A stretch of 64,000 nt of DNA from CAWAND01 sp963807065 (GTDB lineage: Bacteria > Chloroflexota > Anaerolineae > Anaerolineales > E44-bin32). Numbering within the stretch: position 1 is the stretch's first letter; each line of letters opens with the position of its first letter. A program made the translations under genes and the position numbers. The stretch is from contig CAWDZQ010000004.1 of the NCBI GenBank assembly GCA_963807065.1, positions 930,001-994,000 on the forward strand. The letters run 5' to 3'. Below the pieces are notes generated by a model. It had not been told where the DNA came from and searched no databases. It saw only the letters and a list, made by a program, of their open reading frames with translations. Below are positions 1 through 8,570 of this stretch, in pieces.

Positions 1-361
1 GCGGTGTGCTCTTGACGCGCGTGTCGAGGACGGCTGCGTCGCGGGTGGATTCGGCGTTGAGCGTAACGCCGCATGCGTCGAGGAACGGCTTGGCGATGGT
101 GTTGAACTTTTCCTCTTCAGCACCCGACCACTGGTACATCACGCTCAGCGTGTCGCCGGAGCTCACGCCGGTGCAGTCGATTCCGCCCATCATGGCCGCT
201 TCAGTGGCAGTGGGTTGCGCCATGGCTTCAGTGGGAGCGGCCGTCGGCTGCGGCGCTTGAGTCGCCGGTGCAGGCTGGGGCGTGGCGGCCGGCCCACAGG
301 CCGTCACCATGAGCCCGAAGACCATCATCAGCGACACAACTGCAAACAACTTTCCTTTCAT
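1..361 (-). CDS. ABC transporter substrate-binding lipoprotein, N-terminal part (cut by window start)
   Basis: The frame starts at the ATG at 361, behind a strong GGAGGAG ribosome site, and runs off the window. Residues 1-22 form a lipoprotein signal with lipobox VTAC (Cys22). A Pro/Thr/Ala/Gln-rich tether follows to about residue 57. The beginning of the mature domain (DTLSVMYQWSGAEEEKFN) resembles carbohydrate-type extracellular binding proteins that feed ABC importers. It would sit outside the membrane, anchored by lipid. Only 120 residues are visible, so the ligand cannot be named. Permease genes would be expected beyond the window. Confidence 0.8.
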   Translation of the reverse strand, partial: MKGKLFAVVSLMMVFGLMVTACGPAATPQPAPATQAPQPTAAPTEAMAQPTATEAAMMGGIDCTGVSSGDTLSVMYQWSGAEEEKFNTIAKPFLDACGVTLNAESTRDAAVLDTRVKSTP

Positions 362-898
362 CTTCTCCTCCTAGGGATTGGATGGTGGAAGAACTGAGAA
401 CCTTAGCTTTGAAGTGGAATCAATGTGGTTTGAGGGGAGCCTCCTTTCAAATGCCATAACAACTGAGAATGCCCACGGGGAACAACATGTGGGCCTCGCC
501 CTCGAAGAAGCTTAGATTGTGACAGAATTCAGAAATCAATCCGATGTGCCCTTCACTGGTGCGAAGCTAGGCCACAATTTCAGCCGGGGGCCGTCGGCTA
601 ATGGGCCGCGGAGGCTCGCGGGAAAATCAATCAGGCGGGTGCGAAGTCGCTGCAATTATCCGGAGGCTCTTAACGCAACCCAATAGGTGCTAAATCAGGT
701 GCAAGACCAGGGGCGTTTTACTGGTATTCCTCAAGATTCTACCTGAAGCCCCTCTTGCGGCCGGCCGCCGGTCAAGGGCGAGGGGTAAATGAGCGCCGGC
801 CGCCAGACGTGTTGTATCGCTGTGCTCTCGGTACGCATACCGCGAGTTGTGTCGGCTCACAACCGCGCGGTCATTGTATCGCTCGCAAACGAGGCGTG
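362..898. other. Intergenic region upstream of the binding-protein gene
   Basis: No convincing gene is seen in these 537 bases. It should hold the promoter of the minus-strand binding-protein gene, but no clear -35/-10 pair was found. A degenerate palindrome TTGTGAC-AGAA-TTCAGAA at 517-534 matches 12 of 14 positions of the Rex-type operator found elsewhere in the window. Short open frames here have no ribosome site or family resemblance. Confidence 0.5.
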
Positions 899-1996
899 TC
901 AAGCAGGTTGCGGGGAACCACCGCCCGCGTCTGTCGGGCGTTGGCCCCGATCTGGCAAGAGGATAGTATGCGTGGGGAAGGCGAACTCGACACCTTCGGA
1001 TGCCAGCTTGCGATACAAGGCGATGTTGATCGTCTGTTGAATGTCCATGTAGAAGTTGTAGTCCGAGTTCAAAACGTAGTAGACCACCTCGAAATTGAGG
1101 GAAAAATCGCCGAATGCGCTGAAGTGCGCTCGGTCAAAGCGGGTTTGGTCCAGATCTTCGATGATCGCCTTCACCCAAGCGCCGATCTCGGACAGCGTGT
1201 CTGGGGAAGTGTCGTAGACCACGCCGAAGCCGAAGACCACTCGCCGTTCAAACATTCGCTTGTAGTTGCGCACGCGGCTGTTGAGAAGGTCGGAGTTTGA
1301 GAACACGATCTGCTCACCGGACAAGCTGCGTATGCGAGTGGTCTTTAGTCCGATGTTCTCAACTGTGCCCATGTAGTCGCCGACAATAATGAAATCGCCT
1401 AGGACAAAGGGCTGGTCGAGCACCATGGCCAGCGAGGCGAACAGATCGCCGAGGGTGCTCTGCAGGGCCAGCGCAACCGCCACGCCGCCGACGCCCAGGC
1501 TAGCAATCAGGGCCGTGACTTCGACACCGGCATTCTGCAGGATCAGCAGCAAGACAACCACCCAGAGGGCCACCCGGGCCACGTAACCGAGGGCGCTGAC
1601 GGTGGTGGTCCCGGCCGCATCCTTCTCAGCCTTCTCCTGGTCGAGGCGCGTGCGAATGATGTAGTCCAGCAGGCCGACACCCCAGAAACCGGCCTGGAAG
1701 ATGAGGACGAGCATGGCGGCAGTTCTGGCGGCCTGATCGGCGGCGCCAGGCAGGTCGAGCAGAATGGTCGAAACGTAGGCGGATTCCAAACTCAGAAACC
1801 ACCATTTGGTTCGACGCATCAGGTCAACCAGCAAGTCGTCGAGCCCCGTTTTGGTCCGGTCCGCCAGCCGCTCGATGCGACGCTGGATGAGGCGCAGCAT
1901 CAAGCGAAGGATGATGGCCAGGGCGATCGTCGCCAGAAGGGCCAGAGCCCACCGCTCCAGGGGATTGCCGTAGATCACCATGTTCAAGAACGTCAT
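899..1996 (-). CDS. Mechanosensitive channel, MscS family
   Basis: A 365-residue small-conductance mechanosensitive channel that would open under membrane tension and release osmolytes. After several N-terminal membrane helices comes the typical pore helix and beta domain: VTALIASLGVGGVAVALALQ followed by STLGDLFASLAMVLDQPF and then VGDYMGTVENIGLKTTRIR. The start is set at the ATG at 1996 because GGAGAGAC lies just upstream; an upstream in-frame start at 2038 has no such site. It is transcribed divergently from the next gene, with about 105 bases between. No partner genes are evident. Confidence 0.93.
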   Translation of the reverse strand: MTFLNMVIYGNPLERWALALLATIALAIILRLMLRLIQRRIERLADRTKTGLDDLLVDLMRRTKWWFLSLESAYVSTILLDLPGAADQAARTAAMLVLIFQAGFWGVGLLDYIIRTRLDQEKAEKDAAGTTTVSALGYVARVALWVVVLLLILQNAGVEVTALIASLGVGGVAVALALQSTLGDLFASLAMVLDQPFVLGDFIIVGDYMGTVENIGLKTTRIRSLSGEQIVFSNSDLLNSRVRNYKRMFERRVVFGFGVVYDTSPDTLSEIGAWVKAIIEDLDQTRFDRAHFSAFGDFSLNFEVVYYVLNSDYNFYMDIQQTINIALYRKLASEGVEFAFPTHTILLPDRGQRPTDAGGGSPQPA

Positions 1997-2102
1997 CTGT
2001 CTCTCCCGATCGTCCGAGGCGTTTGGCAAGTGTAGCAAAAGACGGGTCGGTTTTGGCTTATCCTACGGAACGTGAGATTCGGCAGGAGAGAGCAGCCTTA
2101 AG

Positions 2103-3479
2103 ATGAACCCATTTTCGCCAGCCCATCGCCGCCTGCTGGTGTGGGCCGCAGTGGGGCTGGGGTCGGGATTGGCCTTGGCCTGGCTGGCCAGCACTCTGTT
2201 GCATCAACGCGGTGCGCAAGCCGGCGCCGAAGGTTTTGCCCTGGTCTCGGTGTTACCTCCGGATGGCGGCTCGGGCGCGTCAACCGGAAGCATCGATATG
2301 GTCTTCAACCGTCCGCCTGATCTCGAGAGCGTGAGGCAACACTGGGCGCTATCGCCGCCTGTACAAGGGACCTTCCAATCGGATGCGGGCCGCGTCCAGT
2401 TTTCGCCTGAGATTACGCTTCCCATCGGTCAACGCGTTACGGCCTCCTTGGAATCAGGGGTCGCCTCAGCCGACGGATCGATGAGGACGGTGGCGGGCAC
2501 GACGTGGACGTTCGAGATACGATCGCCGAGAGCAGCCTTCCTCTCCCCGAGCAGGCCCCCACATCGGTTGCTGATGGCCTCGCCTCAGCCAGGCGGCGCC
2601 CCCCAGACCATGCTCCCAGCTGATCAAGAAGTGACCGAATTCAGCGTTTCGCCCGGCGGGGACCAATTGGCGCTGGTGAGGCCCAATGCTGTTGGCGGAC
2701 GGGATGTGTGGACTTTGGATCTGAACCGTGCCGAGATTGTCCAGCGTACGCAGTGCGGCGGGGATGACTGCGTCGACCCCGCCTGGCTGCCGGACCGGGG
2801 GCATCTGGCCTACACGCAGGTCGGGGTGGACGGTTCCTCGACGGTGTGGGTGCTGCCGCTTGATGGAGGTGCGGCGGACCGGCTGCTGGACGACGCCCAG
2901 CTGCAGGCCAAGAGCCCGGTGTGGTCCCAGGATGGGGAGCGGGTGGCCTTCGCCGATCTGGGAGAAGGAACCATCCGCCTTCACGACTTCGCCACGGGTC
3001 ACGATCTCAGCTTACACACCCTGAACGGGTTGGTGGGAAGCTGGTCGCCGGATGGGACCAGGTTGGTCGCCAGCGTGCTGGACATTTCCCAGGAGCCTCC
3101 GGTGGGGACTCTGTATGTCATCGAGGCAGCCACCGGCGAGGCCGTCCCTTTGGCGCTCGACAACCTGGAGGATGCCGGGAGCCCGGTTTGGTCACCGGTG
3201 GACGATTGGATCGCCGTCAGCGCCCGCAGGCCAGGGGCAGGATTGGCACGTGGGATCTGGATTGTTCACCCCGACGGGTCCGACGCAACGCCGGTGGCCG
3301 ACCAGCCCGACCGCGCCTTCGGTGGGCCGGTGTGGGACGCGAGCGGGGTTGCGCTGCTGTTTCAGGGGGTCTCCGTGGAGTCGCTTGACGCGGCGCCCGA
3401 TGTGTATCTCTGGCACGTGGGTGACCAGCTGCCCCAAGCCATCGCCCAAGATGCGTTTGCCCCGGCCTGGCTGCCCTGA
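2103..3479 (+). CDS. Membrane-anchored protein with Ig-like (Big_5) domain and TolB/WD40-like propeller
   Basis: 458 residues. One membrane helix near residues 11-33 is followed by an SbsA/Big_5-like domain (VLPPDGGSGASTGSIDMVFN, then LPIGQRVTASLE at about 105-115). The rest is a six- to seven-fold repeat of the TolB/PD40 kind, with motifs such as PAWLPDRGHLAY, PVWSQDGERVAF, GSWSPDGTRLVA and PVWSPVDDWIAV. It is probably a cell-surface scaffold or binding protein; no catalytic motif was seen. GGAGAG lies ahead of the ATG. A relative with the same N-terminal plan begins at 63768. Function is unknown. Confidence 0.75.
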   Translation: MNPFSPAHRRLLVWAAVGLGSGLALAWLASTLLHQRGAQAGAEGFALVSVLPPDGGSGASTGSIDMVFNRPPDLESVRQHWALSPPVQGTFQSDAGRVQFSPEITLPIGQRVTASLESGVASADGSMRTVAGTTWTFEIRSPRAAFLSPSRPPHRLLMASPQPGGAPQTMLPADQEVTEFSVSPGGDQLALVRPNAVGGRDVWTLDLNRAEIVQRTQCGGDDCVDPAWLPDRGHLAYTQVGVDGSSTVWVLPLDGGAADRLLDDAQLQAKSPVWSQDGERVAFADLGEGTIRLHDFATGHDLSLHTLNGLVGSWSPDGTRLVASVLDISQEPPVGTLYVIEAATGEAVPLALDNLEDAGSPVWSPVDDWIAVSARRPGAGLARGIWIVHPDGSDATPVADQPDRAFGGPVWDASGVALLFQGVSVESLDAAPDVYLWHVGDQLPQAIAQDAFAPAWLP

Positions 3480-3491
3480 AAGCCAGAGATC

Positions 3492-3520
3492 TTGACGGGG
3501 AGTGGCCCAGCCGTTAGACT
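3492..3520 (+). promoter_or_regulatory. Promoter of the fur/zur-znuACB operon
   Basis: TTGACG at 3492-3497, a 17-base spacer, then TAGACT at 3515-3520. Predicted transcription start is near 3527, inside the palindrome annotated next, so a bound repressor would block initiation. Confidence 0.6.
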
Positions 3521-3523
3521 TTC

Positions 3524-3544
3524 TATTGAAAATCTTTTTCAATA
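3524..3544. promoter_or_regulatory. Fur/Zur-type operator palindrome
   Basis: Two 10-base arms, TATTGAAAAT and TTTTTCAATA, flank a central C at 3534, with a single mismatch. The core TGAAAAT-C-TTTTTCA fits the 7-1-7 layout of Fur-family boxes. It lies between the -10 box and the fur start codon, which suggests autoregulation of the whole metal operon. Confidence 0.65.
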
Positions 3545-3554
3545 TCGGGCCAAC

Positions 3555-3980
3555 ATGGACATTGCTGCAATCGAAGTTTTGGGGCTGCTCAGCCAGCTAG
3601 GTTATCGGTTAACCGCCCCGCGGCGGGCAGTGGTCAGCGTCCTGCAGGCGGCCGGGGCGTGGCTCACTCCCGAGGCCGTGCATGCGCGGGCGGCGAAAAT
3701 CTACCCCAGGATCGGCCTGGTTACCGTATACCGCACGCTCGGCCTTCTGACGGAACTTGAACTCGCTCAACGGGTTCACTTGGAGGGGGGCTGCCATGGG
3801 TACGCTTTGGCCGAAGTCGGCCATGGGCACCACCTGGTTTGCCAGCGATGTCACCGGGTGGTGGCGTTTTCGGGTTGCGATATCGACGGCCTGGTGGAGA
3901 AGCTGGAAACCGAGACGGGTTTCAGGGTTGAGGACCATGTCCTGGAATTGGTGGGAGTTTGCCCACAATGCCAGGGCTGA
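3555..3980 (+). CDS. Fur-family metal-responsive repressor, probably Zur-like
   Basis: 141 residues if started at the ATG at 3555. An upstream in-frame start at 3492 would lie over the promoter and is rejected. The winged-helix recognition stretch RIGLVTVYRTLGLL is at 52-65. The metal region shows H81, the run HGHHLVC (90-96) and two structural Cys pairs, C96/C99 (CQRC) and C136/C139 (CPQC), as in zinc-containing Fur proteins. It overlaps znuA by 13 bases. Context with a zinc/manganese ABC importer and the palindrome at its own promoter favour a Zur or Mn-type role; the metal cannot be fixed from sequence. Confidence 0.88.
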   Translation: MDIAAIEVLGLLSQLGYRLTAPRRAVVSVLQAAGAWLTPEAVHARAAKIYPRIGLVTVYRTLGLLTELELAQRVHLEGGCHGYALAEVGHGHHLVCQRCHRVVAFSGCDIDGLVEKLETETGFRVEDHVLELVGVCPQCQG

Positions 3981-4987
3981 ACACGTTCCGCCGATTGATG
4001 GTGCCGCCGGCCCTGGCGGGATGGGTCATGCTTGGGGCGATGGCGGCCGGGTGCGTTGGCCAAAACCGCGGCGCCTTGCCCGGTCTGACGGCCCAACCCG
4101 CCGCCCAACTGGCGCCCGCCGATCTCGGATCAGGGCGCAAGCTCCGTGTGGTGGCCACCACCGGCCTCCTGGCCGAGCCAGCGGCGGCCGTCGGAGGGGG
4201 CATGATCGACCTGACGGTGCTCGTTCCGAGTGGGGCGGACCCCCATGATTACGAGCTGGCGCCTCAGGATGTTGTCCGGCTGAATGAGGCTGACGTGATC
4301 TTGATGAGCGGCCTGGGCTATGAAGTCTTCCTGGCCAAAGTTCTGGGCGGCGGGCAGGATCATCCGCCGGTGGTGGCGCTTTCGGACGGTGTCGCCGCAC
4401 TGTCGATCGCCGATGAACTCGCTGCCCGGCCGGCCGCCGGCAACGCAGTTCCCCCCGGAGAGGTCGATCCCCATGTTTGGTTCGACCCGAAGAACGTGAT
4501 GCTCTGGACCAACCACGCGGGTCAGGCCTTCTCGGCGCTCGACCCGGCGCATGCCGAGGCCTACCAGGCCAACGCCTCCGCCTATATTCAGAAGATCGAA
4601 CAGGTCGACGCGTGGGCCGCTGAGCAGATCGCCGCCCTGCCCGAATCACAACGCAAGCTTGTCGCCGACCACGAGGTCCTGGGTTACCTTGCCCGGCGCT
4701 ACGGATTCACGGTGGTGGGTGCCATCAATCCTAAGACCAACGACCTGGCAGCGCCTTCGGCGCAGGAGCTGGCCGCCTTGGAAGCCACCCTGAAACGCGA
4801 GGCGGTGCGGGCCATCTTCGTCGGCACCTACGACAACCACAGCCTGGCCGACCAGGTGGGCAGTGATACCGGAATCCCCGTCGTGCCCATCTACCTGGAA
4901 AGCCTGAGTCCACCCGGCGGCCCGGCCCAGTCTTATCTGGATTTCATGCGATTCGATGTTCAGGCGATTGTGGAGGCACTGAAGTGA
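3968..4987 (+). CDS. znuA: Zinc/manganese ABC transporter substrate-binding lipoprotein (ZnuA/TroA family)
   Basis: 339 residues from the ATG at 3968, with GGGAG ten bases upstream. Lipobox MAAGC (Cys29) predicts a lipid anchor. Likely metal ligands of the cluster A-I fold are His93 (PHDYE), His169 (DPHVWFD) and His235 (ADHEVLGYLARRYGF), plus an acidic residue in YLESLSP near 312. Three histidines are typical of zinc-binding members, but the His-rich loop of many ZnuA proteins is absent, so manganese remains possible. It overlaps fur at the 5' end and the ATPase gene at the 3' end. Confidence 0.9.
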   Translation: MPGLNTFRRLMVPPALAGWVMLGAMAAGCVGQNRGALPGLTAQPAAQLAPADLGSGRKLRVVATTGLLAEPAAAVGGGMIDLTVLVPSGADPHDYELAPQDVVRLNEADVILMSGLGYEVFLAKVLGGGQDHPPVVALSDGVAALSIADELAARPAAGNAVPPGEVDPHVWFDPKNVMLWTNHAGQAFSALDPAHAEAYQANASAYIQKIEQVDAWAAEQIAALPESQRKLVADHEVLGYLARRYGFTVVGAINPKTNDLAAPSAQELAALEATLKREAVRAIFVGTYDNHSLADQVGSDTGIPVVPIYLESLSPPGGPAQSYLDFMRFDVQAIVEALK

Positions 4988-5841
4988 AAGAAACCAGCGC
5001 GGCCAAGAAACCGAGCGGCCTGGAGCAGGTGATCGGGCACCCCCCGCCGCACGTAGCCGATGCCGCTCCGGTCCAAGTGTCAAACCTGACGGTTCGTTTC
5101 GACGGCACCACGGCGCTGGAGGACGTGAGCTTCACCATCGATGTGCCGCAGAAGGTAGCCGTGGTGGGCCCCAACGGTGCCGGTAAGACCACGCTCTTGA
5201 AAGTGATCGCCGGCATCTATCCGCCGACGGCAGGCCTTGTCCGCGTCTATGGCTATGGCCCGGTAAGCCACATCTGTATCGCCTACGTCCCACAGCGAAC
5301 CCAGGTGGATTGGCGCTTTCCGGTGAGCGTGGCCGACGTGGTCATGATGGGCCGGGTGAAAAAGGTAGGCCCTTTCCGCTGGCCTAGAAAGCAGGATTGG
5401 GCCATCGTGGACCAGGCGTTGGAGCGGGTGGGCATGAGCGATTTGCGGCAGCGGCATATCGGGGCCCTTTCGGGCGGCCAACAGCAGCGAGTGTTCCTGG
5501 CGCGTGCTCTGGCGCAGGAGGCCGAGATCGTCATGCTGGATGAGCCTTTGACCGGATTGGACGCCCCGACCCAGCAGGTTATTCTGTCCCTGCTGGACGG
5601 CCTAATGAGAGATGGCGTGCCCTCGTTGGTGGCGACCCACGATCTCGGCCTGGCGTCCGAGCACTTTGAGCGGGCCCTGTTGCTCAACCATCGCCTGATT
5701 TCAGAAGGACGGCCGGACCATGTCTTCACGCCCGAGAACCTGCAAGAGGCCTATCAGGGGAGCTTGCATGTGGTCTCTGGGGGACCCGGATCGATGGTGT
5801 TGGCCGACACCCATTGTGAGGGTGAGGAGACTCAGGCATGA
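4984..5841 (+). CDS. znuC: Metal ABC transporter ATP-binding protein
   Basis: 285-residue ATPase that powers the metal importer. Walker A GPNGAGKTT is at 62-70, signature LSGGQQQR at 162-169, Walker B VMLDEPLTGLD near 181-191, and the H-loop VATHDLGLAS follows. The GTG start overlaps the znuA stop (GTGA) and has GGAGG eight bases upstream. About 30 residues precede the usual ABC core, and a C-terminal tail of about 25 residues extends past it. It is translationally coupled to genes on both sides. Confidence 0.93.
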   Translation: MKETSAAKKPSGLEQVIGHPPPHVADAAPVQVSNLTVRFDGTTALEDVSFTIDVPQKVAVVGPNGAGKTTLLKVIAGIYPPTAGLVRVYGYGPVSHICIAYVPQRTQVDWRFPVSVADVVMMGRVKKVGPFRWPRKQDWAIVDQALERVGMSDLRQRHIGALSGGQQQRVFLARALAQEAEIVMLDEPLTGLDAPTQQVILSLLDGLMRDGVPSLVATHDLGLASEHFERALLLNHRLISEGRPDHVFTPENLQEAYQGSLHVVSGGPGSMVLADTHCEGEETQA

Positions 5842-6701
5842 TCCTGCTCCAGGCATTGCTCGAGCCCTTTTCGCATGCCTTCATGGTCCGTGCCTTGGCG
5901 GCGGCGCTCATGGTTGGGATTGTGTGCCCCATCCTGGGCACGTACATTGTGCTGCGGGGCATGGCCTTCTTCGGCGACGCCCTGGCCCACATCGTGCTGC
6001 CCGGCGTGGTCCTGGCATTCTTGCTAGGCTGGCCGGTGGCGCTGGGTGCGCTGGTGGCCGGGATCTCGGCAGCGCTGGTCATTGGGCGGCTCAGCCAGAG
6101 GGGCCGATTGGCGGAGGACACGGCCATCGGTGTGGTCTTCGCCGGTGCGTTCGCCTTGGGCGTGGCCATGCTCTCGGCACGCGGGAGCTACGCCGTGGAC
6201 TTGACCCACATCCTGTTCGGAGACCTGCTTGGGGTTGGCCCAGACGATCTGATCCTGATCGCCGGGCTGGGGCTGGTGGTGCTGCTGACGATCGCGGCGT
6301 TCTATAAAGAATTCATGGTCATCTCGTTCGATCCTCTTCTGGCATCCACGCTGAGGCTGCCCGTGGTCTGGCTGCGCAATCTCATGCTTGTGCTGTTGGC
6401 GGTGGTGATTGTGGTGTCGCTGCAAGCGGTGGGCGTGGCGCTGGTCCTGGCGATGCTGGTCACACCGGCCGCCACGGCCACCTTGATGACTCGCCGGCTG
6501 ATCTGGGTGATGATCCTTGCTGCTCTGATCGGGGCCCTGTCATCGCTGGCCGGAGTTTACCTGTCCTACTACCTCAACCTGGCCTCCGGTCCAGCGATCG
6601 TGCTGGCAGCCACGGCCGTGTTTGGGGTGGTGTACGCCGTCGTCGGGCGCAAAGACCATGCCTCCGGCATGGTGCTCCGTTCCCCGGCCAGCGACGTGTA
6701 G
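5838..6701 (+). CDS. znuB: Metal ABC transporter permease
   Basis: 287 residues with about eight hydrophobic segments, matching the ABC-3 family of zinc/manganese permeases (FFGDALAHIVLPGVVLAF, then VALVLAMLVTPAATATLMTR). It forms the membrane channel served by the preceding ATPase and lipoprotein. Its ATG overlaps the ATPase stop in ATGA, and GAGGAG lies upstream, so the four genes fur-znuA-znuC-znuB form one tightly coupled transcript. Confidence 0.93.
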   Translation: MILLQALLEPFSHAFMVRALAAALMVGIVCPILGTYIVLRGMAFFGDALAHIVLPGVVLAFLLGWPVALGALVAGISAALVIGRLSQRGRLAEDTAIGVVFAGAFALGVAMLSARGSYAVDLTHILFGDLLGVGPDDLILIAGLGLVVLLTIAAFYKEFMVISFDPLLASTLRLPVVWLRNLMLVLLAVVIVVSLQAVGVALVLAMLVTPAATATLMTRRLIWVMILAALIGALSSLAGVYLSYYLNLASGPAIVLAATAVFGVVYAVVGRKDHASGMVLRSPASDV

Positions 6702-6726
6702 TTTTGCCTAGCGAGCGATCTGTCGT

Positions 6727-7614
6727 TCAGGTGAGTGTGTAGGCGGGTACCTTGGCCGGCGAAGGATCACCCGTGGTCTTGATCACCTCGAAGTTTGATT
6801 TCCCCACCGACACGTTGACCGTGTGGCTGCCGCCGTCCTCCGTCTCTTCAAACCGCACCTGCCATCGATCAGGTGCGGTGGCCGTGGCCGACACGAGCCG
6901 GAACGCATCCCGACGGAGTTCTCCCGTGCGCTGCCGCAAGAAGTGCTCGGCGGCCTGGGCCGGGCGTGGATACGCCACGTGGCCCCGGGTGTGATCCAAG
7001 TCCCAGGTTCCCTCGAGGCAGGCTTCAATGAGCCCGGGCGCCAGCACAGGCCGCAGCCGGCCGAATTGGATGCCCAAGGGCAGGACGACGGCGTTGGCCG
7101 CGAAGCGGTGGCCACCTTGGTGGTTGGACAGCCAAACGTCAGCGTCTTTGAGGTGGGCGAGGGCGCGGTAGACGGCCGTGCCGTGACGAGCGCAGCAGGC
7201 GTCCCGCCGGCCGTTCCCGCATACCAAGATCCATGGTTTTCGAAGCCGAGCAGCGCCTGGCGGCGGGGTGCCTGCCGCCAAAGCTTTGAGATTCCATTCC
7301 GCCAGTTGGGGATAGGCTGCGAAATCAATGCGGAAGGTGTCCGGATGAGGTAGGTTGGTCCGGGCGAGGTAAAGGGCCAGGGGCCCGCGCGTCCTTCCGG
7401 GTTTGCGAATGAGCTGTAAACGGCTGCCGGGAGTCGAGTCAAGCGCCTCCCCCAGCGGCTTCTTCAGCTCCGGCGGAAGATCGCTGGCAGCGAAAGCCTT
7501 GGCCGCCCACGGCCCGCGGTATTCCATGCCGATCCAGATCTCGGCTTCGGTGGCGGTGCCGAAAACGGGCTCGGCGGCGTCGAGGGACGATTGGCAGCTC
7601 GTCAATGGGCTCAT
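6727..7614 (-). CDS. Sucrase/ferredoxin-like (Suc_Fer) thioredoxin-fold protein
   Basis: 295 residues from the ATG at 7614, which has AAAGGA upstream; a longer frame to 7725 lacks support. The core carries LVCGNGRRDACCARHGTAVY and then SNHQGGHRFAANAVVLPLG, the hallmark of the sucrase/ferredoxin-like family, which has a thioredoxin-like [2Fe-2S] fold. The first part (LTSCQSSLDAAEPVFGTATE) also fits. The reaction is not established for the family. It is convergent with the metal operon and divergent from the SDR gene. Confidence 0.82.
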   Translation of the reverse strand: MSPLTSCQSSLDAAEPVFGTATEAEIWIGMEYRGPWAAKAFAASDLPPELKKPLGEALDSTPGSRLQLIRKPGRTRGPLALYLARTNLPHPDTFRIDFAAYPQLAEWNLKALAAGTPPPGAARLRKPWILVCGNGRRDACCARHGTAVYRALAHLKDADVWLSNHQGGHRFAANAVVLPLGIQFGRLRPVLAPGLIEACLEGTWDLDHTRGHVAYPRPAQAAEHFLRQRTGELRRDAFRLVSATATAPDRWQVRFEETEDGGSHTVNVSVGKSNFEVIKTTGDPSPAKVPAYTLT

Positions 7615-7790
7615 TCTGTTTTGACGTCCTTTCACGGCGGAATTTGAGCGGATCACCTTGCACCTAGCATGGTTCAAAACGTGCACAGAGAAGGCCGAGG
7701 CAGGTTGTTTGATAGAATAGCCCAACTTTCGGCCGGGAAGGGCACGGCCGGGGCCTGTGGTTCGACCACCTAGCGAAAGGTTGGCGGATC

Positions 7791-8570
7791 TTGACTGCGA
7801 TGGAGCCCGATCACCAAGGCGCGCTGATTTCGAGGCCGAAGGCTCTGATCATCGGGGCCTCGTCCGGGATAGGGGCGGCCCTAGCCCGTCGGCTCGCAGC
7901 CGAAGCGGTCGACCTGGCCCTGGTGGCCCGGCGGCTGCCCGAACTGGAAGCGCTTTGCGATGAGTTGGCTCAGGCACACGGCACGCGGGCGCTTGCCTAT
8001 TCTCATGATGTCCAGGATACGGCTTCTGTGCCTGGACTCTTGGAGTCGATCGCCCGCGATCTGAACGGGCTGGACCTGTTCATCTATGCCGCCGGTGTGA
8101 TGTTTCCCCATGACCCTTCTGCCTATGATACCGAAAACGATCTTCTGACTCTCAGGGTGAACACCCTGGGGGCGATCGCCTGGTGCAACCCGGTGGCACA
8201 GCGTTTCGCACGAGCGGGCCAGGGGCAGATCGTGGGCCTGGGGAGCATTGCGGGCGACCGCGGCCGAAGGGCCATCCCTGCCTACTCGGCCTCCAAGGCG
8301 GCCCTTGAAACCTATCTGGAGGCCCTTCGCAATCGTGTCTCGAGCTCTGGCGTCACGGTGACCACGATCAAAGCCGGCCAAGTGGACACCGAGATGCTGA
8401 AACACGCCGCCGCCGTGCGCGGTCCGATCTCCGCCGAGCGGGCAGCCGATCTGATCTGGCGGGCCATACGCCGCCGTCGCCAGGTGGCCTACATCCCATG
8501 GCGATGGTCAGTGATCGGCTGGGTGGTCCGCCACATTCCCTCCTTCATCTTCCGGCGGCTCAACCTATGA
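7791..8570 (+). CDS. Short-chain dehydrogenase, DprE2-like
   Basis: 259 residues. The NAD(P)-binding signature IIGASSGIGAALARRL is at about 20-35, YAAG replaces NAAG, and the catalytic YSASK motif is intact. It resembles SDR partners such as DprE2, which reduce a keto-sugar made by an FAD oxidase. The next gene is exactly such an FAD oxidase and overlaps it by four bases (ATGA), so the two proteins probably carry out a two-step epimerization. The start is a TTG at 7791 or the ATG at 7800; a weak AAAGG favours the former. Confidence 0.82.
   Translation: MTAMEPDHQGALISRPKALIIGASSGIGAALARRLAAEAVDLALVARRLPELEALCDELAQAHGTRALAYSHDVQDTASVPGLLESIARDLNGLDLFIYAAGVMFPHDPSAYDTENDLLTLRVNTLGAIAWCNPVAQRFARAGQGQIVGLGSIAGDRGRRAIPAYSASKAALETYLEALRNRVSSSGVTVTTIKAGQVDTEMLKHAAAVRGPISAERAADLIWRAIRRRRQVAYIPWRWSVIGWVVRHIPSFIFRRLNL

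Noticed and set aside
690..902. Possible 70-codon gene upstream of mscS
   Set aside because: Low-complexity, Arg-rich product without a ribosome site or conservation clue; looks like chance in GC-rich DNA.
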